A stretch of DNA of 23,978 bases. Origin: Candidatus Atribacteria bacterium (GTDB taxonomy: Bacteria > Atribacterota > JS1 > SB-45 > 34-128). Position 1 is the first letter of the stretch; each line of letters opens with the position of its first letter. The stretch spans positions 1 through 23,978 of the forward strand of contig DMCY01000044.1 in assembly GCA_003451675.1 (NCBI GenBank). The letters run 5' to 3'. Both the position numbers and the translations under genes were made by a program. Below the pieces are notes generated by a model that worked only from the letters and a program-made list of their open reading frames with translations, was not told the DNA's origin and made no database searches. Shown in pieces: positions 21,660 through 23,978 of the stretch.

Positions 21660-21989
21660 ATGAAAATCAATAAGGGGAAAACCATTAATAATATCAATGG
21701 AAAATTTATACCAGCAGGTATAAGAACCTTTGATTCTAAAAATAGGATAACCATTGGTGAAAAAATTACAAAATTAATTAGTACACAGGCCAGGGTTGAT
21801 GGGTTTCAAATTTTCTATAGTGAAGAAGGTGATATTTTGCTAAGGCCTATGGTGTCTATTCCTAGCAAAGAAGCCTGGATTTATCAACATTCTAAAGTTT
21901 TGGGATCAATTCGCCAGGGATTGGCTGAGGCAAAACAAGAAAAGACCGAAAAAGTAGAAAATTTGGAAGAATTTCTGGAAGATTTATGA
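21660..21989 (+). CDS. AbrB-fold-like antitoxin
   Basis: A 109-residue protein. FDSKNRITIGEKITKLI then FQIFYSEEGDILLRPMVSIP match the swapped-hairpin AbrB/SpoVT layout, preceded by a 25-residue N-terminal extension. A helical tail (EAWIYQHSKVLGSIRQGLAE and on to EEFLEDL) is a common toxin-binding ending in this class. RBS AAGGAGG is 8 bases before the ATG. It overlaps the toxin gene by 4 bases (ATGA). It appears intact although its toxin is frameshifted, so it may survive as an orphan regulator or antidote. Confidence 0.82.
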   Translation: MKINKGKTINNINGKFIPAGIRTFDSKNRITIGEKITKLISTQARVDGFQIFYSEEGDILLRPMVSIPSKEAWIYQHSKVLGSIRQGLAEAKQEKTEKVENLEEFLEDL

Positions 21990-22286
21990 AATTTATATTG
22001 AATTTCACTCTTAGTGCCAAAAAGGCGCTGAAAAATCTAAAAGAAAATACAGGAAAGAAAAAGCAGTATAAAGCAATGGTAAAAACTTTAAAATATTTAA
22101 CCCAAAATCCCAGGCATCCCAGCTTGCAAACCCACATATATCATTCACTTCAAGGACCAAGTGGTGAAAAGATTTTTGAGGCTTATGTTGAACAAAGTAC
22201 TTTGGCAGCATATAGAATTTTCTTCTATTATGTATGGTCCATGCAAAGGTGAAATTACGATCTTTGCAATTATTCCTCATCCTTAA
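21986..22286 (+). pseudogene. RelE-like toxin, frameshifted by a 4-bp duplication
   Basis: In frame from ATG 21986 the protein is 88 residues and ends ...AAYRIFFYYVWSMQR. TATG is duplicated in tandem at 22229-22236. Removing one copy restores ...AAYRIFFYY followed by GPCKGEITIFAIIPHP and a stop at 22284-22286, the normal C-terminal strand pair of a RelE-like toxin. NPRHPSLQTHIYHSLQGPSG earlier in the protein matches the family and the toxin at 21298. The truncated product lacks the last strands, so toxicity is probably lost. A sequencing or assembly error is the alternative. Confidence 0.85.
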
Positions 22287-22312
22287 ACAGGAAATAAAAC
22301 AAGAACCCAAAA

Positions 22313-22330
22313 GACACGGCATGTCGTGTC
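22313..22330. repeat. GACACG-GCATGT-CGTGTC hairpin
   Basis: A 6-bp stem hairpin after the broken toxin gene. No T-run directly follows it; the T-run at 22366-22372 is about 35 bases on. Confidence 0.5.
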
Positions 22331-22410
22331 CCTATAGAATACCCTAAAAACCTACGGAAAGTGCCTTTTTTTATTCTTTATTTATATTTTTGATTTTGTT
22401 ATAATAGTAG

Positions 22411-22468
22411 AAATCTTAATTTATTTCCCCCTCACCCTAACCCTCTCCCTCTGAGAGGAGAGGGAGGA
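22411..22468. repeat. CCCTCACCCTAACCCTCTCC repeat, second copy
   Basis: AAATCTTAATTTATT plus CCCCCTCACCCTAACCCTCT and an inverted GAGAGGAGAGGGA. It is nearly identical to 20800-20855, and the shared AT-rich left flank shows the mobile unit is about 57 bases. A TATAAT (22400-22405) just before it may be a -10 for the cyclase gene, without a good -35. Confidence 0.8.
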
Positions 22469-22528
22469 AAGATTATATATTTTTCAATGTAAAAATTTCA
22501 AAAAGGGATTATAAATAAAAACTTAAAA

Positions 22529-23209
22529 ATGGATAAAGAAAAAGCGCAGAAAAAAACAAAAAATAAAATATTAGAATTATTTAGACCTTATGTTCCAAAA
22601 GCAGTAACTTCCAGAATATTAGAAGGAGAGGGTAGCTTGCCCAGTGAACGAAGTGAGGCTACCATAATATTTATTGATATAAAAGGTTTTACTAAGCTTG
22701 CTGATCAACTGGGTCCCGAGAAAACTACTGAAATAATAAATAATATATTTGAACCGATAGTTATCATAATAAATAAGTATGATGGCTGTATAAATAAATT
22801 TTTAGGCGATGGATTAATGGTTGTATTCGGAGCACCTTTTAGCCATGAAGATGACCCCGAAAGAGCAGCAAAAGCAAGTTTAGAAATAATGAAGTCTATC
22901 GAAAAGAATGGAAAGATAAAAATAGGTAATAAAAATAATAATTTAAAAGCAAGGATTGGAATTAATACTGGATTGTGTATCTCTGGTGAAATTGGCTCAC
23001 CGATAAGGAAAGAGTTCACCGTTATTGGTGATACTGTAAATTTAGCTTCAAGACTACAAGTTAATACTCTACCAGGAGAAATTATGATTGGTGAAAGAAC
23101 CTATCAAAAGATTAAGGGAAAATTCATATTTGAGCTTCCTCGTAAATTAAAAATAAAAGGTAAGAAAGATTTAGTAACTGCTTATAAATTAAAAGGCATA
23201 AGAAAATAA
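22529..23209 (+). CDS. Class III adenylate/guanylate cyclase
   Basis: A 226-residue soluble protein consisting of a short N-terminal helix region (LFRPYVPKAVTSRILEG) and one cyclase catalytic domain. Metal-binding aspartates are D50 (IIFIDIKGFTKL) and D94 (KFLGDGLMVVFG). The base-recognition pair is K90 and D168 (FTVIGDTVNLASRL), the combination for ATP, and transition-state residues are N171 and R175. All six canonical positions are present, so active cAMP synthesis as a homodimer is expected. There are no membrane or sensor domains beyond the N-terminal helix. The RBS is poor. cAMP output near a c-di-GMP-controlled pilus locus is suggestive only. Confidence 0.93.
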   Translation: MDKEKAQKKTKNKILELFRPYVPKAVTSRILEGEGSLPSERSEATIIFIDIKGFTKLADQLGPEKTTEIINNIFEPIVIIINKYDGCINKFLGDGLMVVFGAPFSHEDDPERAAKASLEIMKSIEKNGKIKIGNKNNNLKARIGINTGLCISGEIGSPIRKEFTVIGDTVNLASRLQVNTLPGEIMIGERTYQKIKGKFIFELPRKLKIKGKKDLVTAYKLKGIRK

Positions 23210-23238
23210 AAAATACAAAAATAAAATCATAAAAAAGG

Positions 23239-23289
23239 TTTAACAGGGCAGGCCCTATTAAATATTGAATTCGATTTAACAGGGCAGGC
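23239..23289. repeat. TTTAACAGGGCAGGC direct repeat
   Basis: The 15-mer occurs at 23239-23253 and 23275-23289, 36 bases apart, in the spacer before the DUF1232 gene. The first copy continues to CCCT, making AGGGCAGGCCCT partly palindromic. Confidence 0.7.
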
Positions 23290-23312
23290 AGAAAGGTATG
23301 GAGAGTAAATGT

Positions 23313-23660
23313 ATGTCTGAAGAAAATAAAAACCAGCATAGTAAATTACAAAAACAGATGTATTTAGCCAGAATAATATTTCATATACCTAATTTTATTA
23401 AATTGTCTTTAAGGTTACTTAAAGACAAGAGAGTTCCCTTTCATTTAAAATTATTGGTATATGGAGCAATTGCCTATGTATTATCACCTTATGATTTAAT
23501 CCCTGATTTTTTAGTTCCTTTTTTAGGATTTTTTGAAGATATTATTATCGGAATTTTGTGTTTAACCGGTTTAGTTAAGCTGAGCCCGCCTGAGGTTGTA
23601 GAAGGACACGTAAAAGCAATAGATGCGGAGAATAAACAGAGATATAGATTTTTTAGATAA
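23313..23660 (+). CDS. DUF1232 (YkvA-like) small membrane protein
   Basis: A 115-residue protein. A basic amphipathic N-terminal half is followed by the family signature LVYGAIAYVLSPYDLIPDFL (the YxLSPxDLIPD motif) and a second hydrophobic segment FEDIIIGILCLTGLV. Function is unknown for this family; members are small inner-membrane or membrane-associated proteins. I prefer ATG 23313 (GGAGAG 7 bases upstream) to ATG 23298, which would have AAAGG only one base away. Confidence 0.88.
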   Translation: MSEENKNQHSKLQKQMYLARIIFHIPNFIKLSLRLLKDKRVPFHLKLLVYGAIAYVLSPYDLIPDFLVPFLGFFEDIIIGILCLTGLVKLSPPEVVEGHVKAIDAENKQRYRFFR

Positions 23661-23719
23661 GAATTAGCGGATAGCGGATAACGTACAGTGTGGAGGAAGA
23701 TAGCGTATAGCGTACAGAA

Positions 23720-23825
23720 TTGGTTACCTGGTTAGTTGGTTACCTGGTTAGTTGGTTACCTGGTTAGTTGGTTACCTGGTTAGTTGGTTACCTGGTTAGT
23801 TGGTTACCTGGTTAGTTGGTTTAGG
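23720..23825. repeat. Perfect 16-bp tandem array TTGGTTACCTGGTTAG, six copies
   Basis: Six identical 16-mers run from 23720 to 23815, then a broken seventh (TTGGTTTAGG). No spacers are present, so it is not a CRISPR. Degenerate single copies of the same unit lie at 121, 3237 and 9017. The preceding 23661-23719 has TAGCGGATAGCGGATA and TAGCGTATAGCGTACAG short repeats and no gene. Confidence 0.95.
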
Positions 23826-23835
23826 AAAGAGAATA

Positions 23836-23863
23836 GAATTCAGGAGCCAGAATTCAGGAGCCA
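23836..23863. repeat. GAATTCAGGAGCCA tandem duplicate
   Basis: Two perfect 14-mers head to tail (23836-23849, 23850-23863), followed by GGAGTAAGG. The remaining bases to 23958 are AT-rich with TATCGAGTATATAGTATTGAG and no gene. The window ends inside a GTAGGACAGGCGTCTCGC palindrome copy (23961-23978). Confidence 0.85.
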
Positions 23864-23978
23864 GGAGTAAGGACAGATTAGTATCGAGTATATAGTATTG
23901 AGTCAAGAAAGAAAAAGAGAAGAAAGATTTAAGATAGTATCGAATAAAAACATCCATCTCGTAGGACAGGCGTCTCGC

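Noticed and set aside
22011..22322. 103-residue minus-strand frame opposite the broken toxin
   Set aside because: It is antisense to the RelE-like toxin; the plus strand gives clear family similarity once the TATG duplication is removed.
23720..23825. Possible CRISPR array
   Set aside because: The 16-bp units are contiguous with no spacers, and no cas genes are in the window.

Overview
The window reads as chromosomal DNA of an AT-rich, two-membraned (Gram-negative type) bacterium. A complete PilM-PilN-PilO-PilP-PilQ set with an outer-membrane secretin and a lipobox lipoprotein imply two membranes. The dense palindromic intergenic repeats (GTCATTGCGAGG..., GTCATTCCCGCG..., CCCTCACCC...) are a style I associate with uncultured lineages such as Atribacterota/JS1 or Omnitrophota. 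That placement is a guess, not something the sequence proves. Every gene I can support lies on the + strand.

Layout. 183-635: small protein of two similar halves. 824-1323: ribbon-helix-helix antitoxin plus RelE-type toxin. 2086-3724: two paralogous type IV pilins; between them lies a cyclic-di-GMP-I (GEMM) riboswitch whose terminal stem carries a palindromic repeat insertion. 3833-5866: O-antigen-ligase/PglL-like membrane protein with TPRs. 6180-6669: second RHH/RelE pair. 6691-7864: a degenerate pilin and the prepilin peptidase PilD. 8013-8440: HicBA. 8552-13800: minor pilins of FimT/GspH, PilV-like (with four Ig-like domains), PilW-like and PilX-like types, plus a small membrane protein. 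14090-19109: pilM, pilN, pilO, pilP-like and pilQ. 19301-20374: lipoprotein with two PKD domains. 20589-20723: hicA remnant. 21024-22286: two AbrB-like/RelE-like toxin-antitoxin loci, the second toxin frameshifted by a 4-bp duplication. 22529-23660: class III adenylate cyclase and a DUF1232 protein. The end (23660-23978) is repeat DNA with a perfect 16-bp tandem array.

How it works together. Prepilins are processed by PilD, probably primed by the minor pilins, assembled through the PilM-N-O-P inner-membrane platform and extruded through PilQ. The assembly ATPases (PilB/PilT) and platform protein PilC are not here. Cyclic-di-GMP probably controls the second major pilin through the riboswitch. 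Five toxin-antitoxin loci and one toxin relic sit between the pilus genes, all in the same direction. Several repeats have entered functional sequence: the riboswitch stem, the 5' part of pilQ, and the apparent 5' extensions of pilM and the lipoprotein gene. Starts were therefore chosen by ribosome binding site and signal sequence rather than by longest reading frame.
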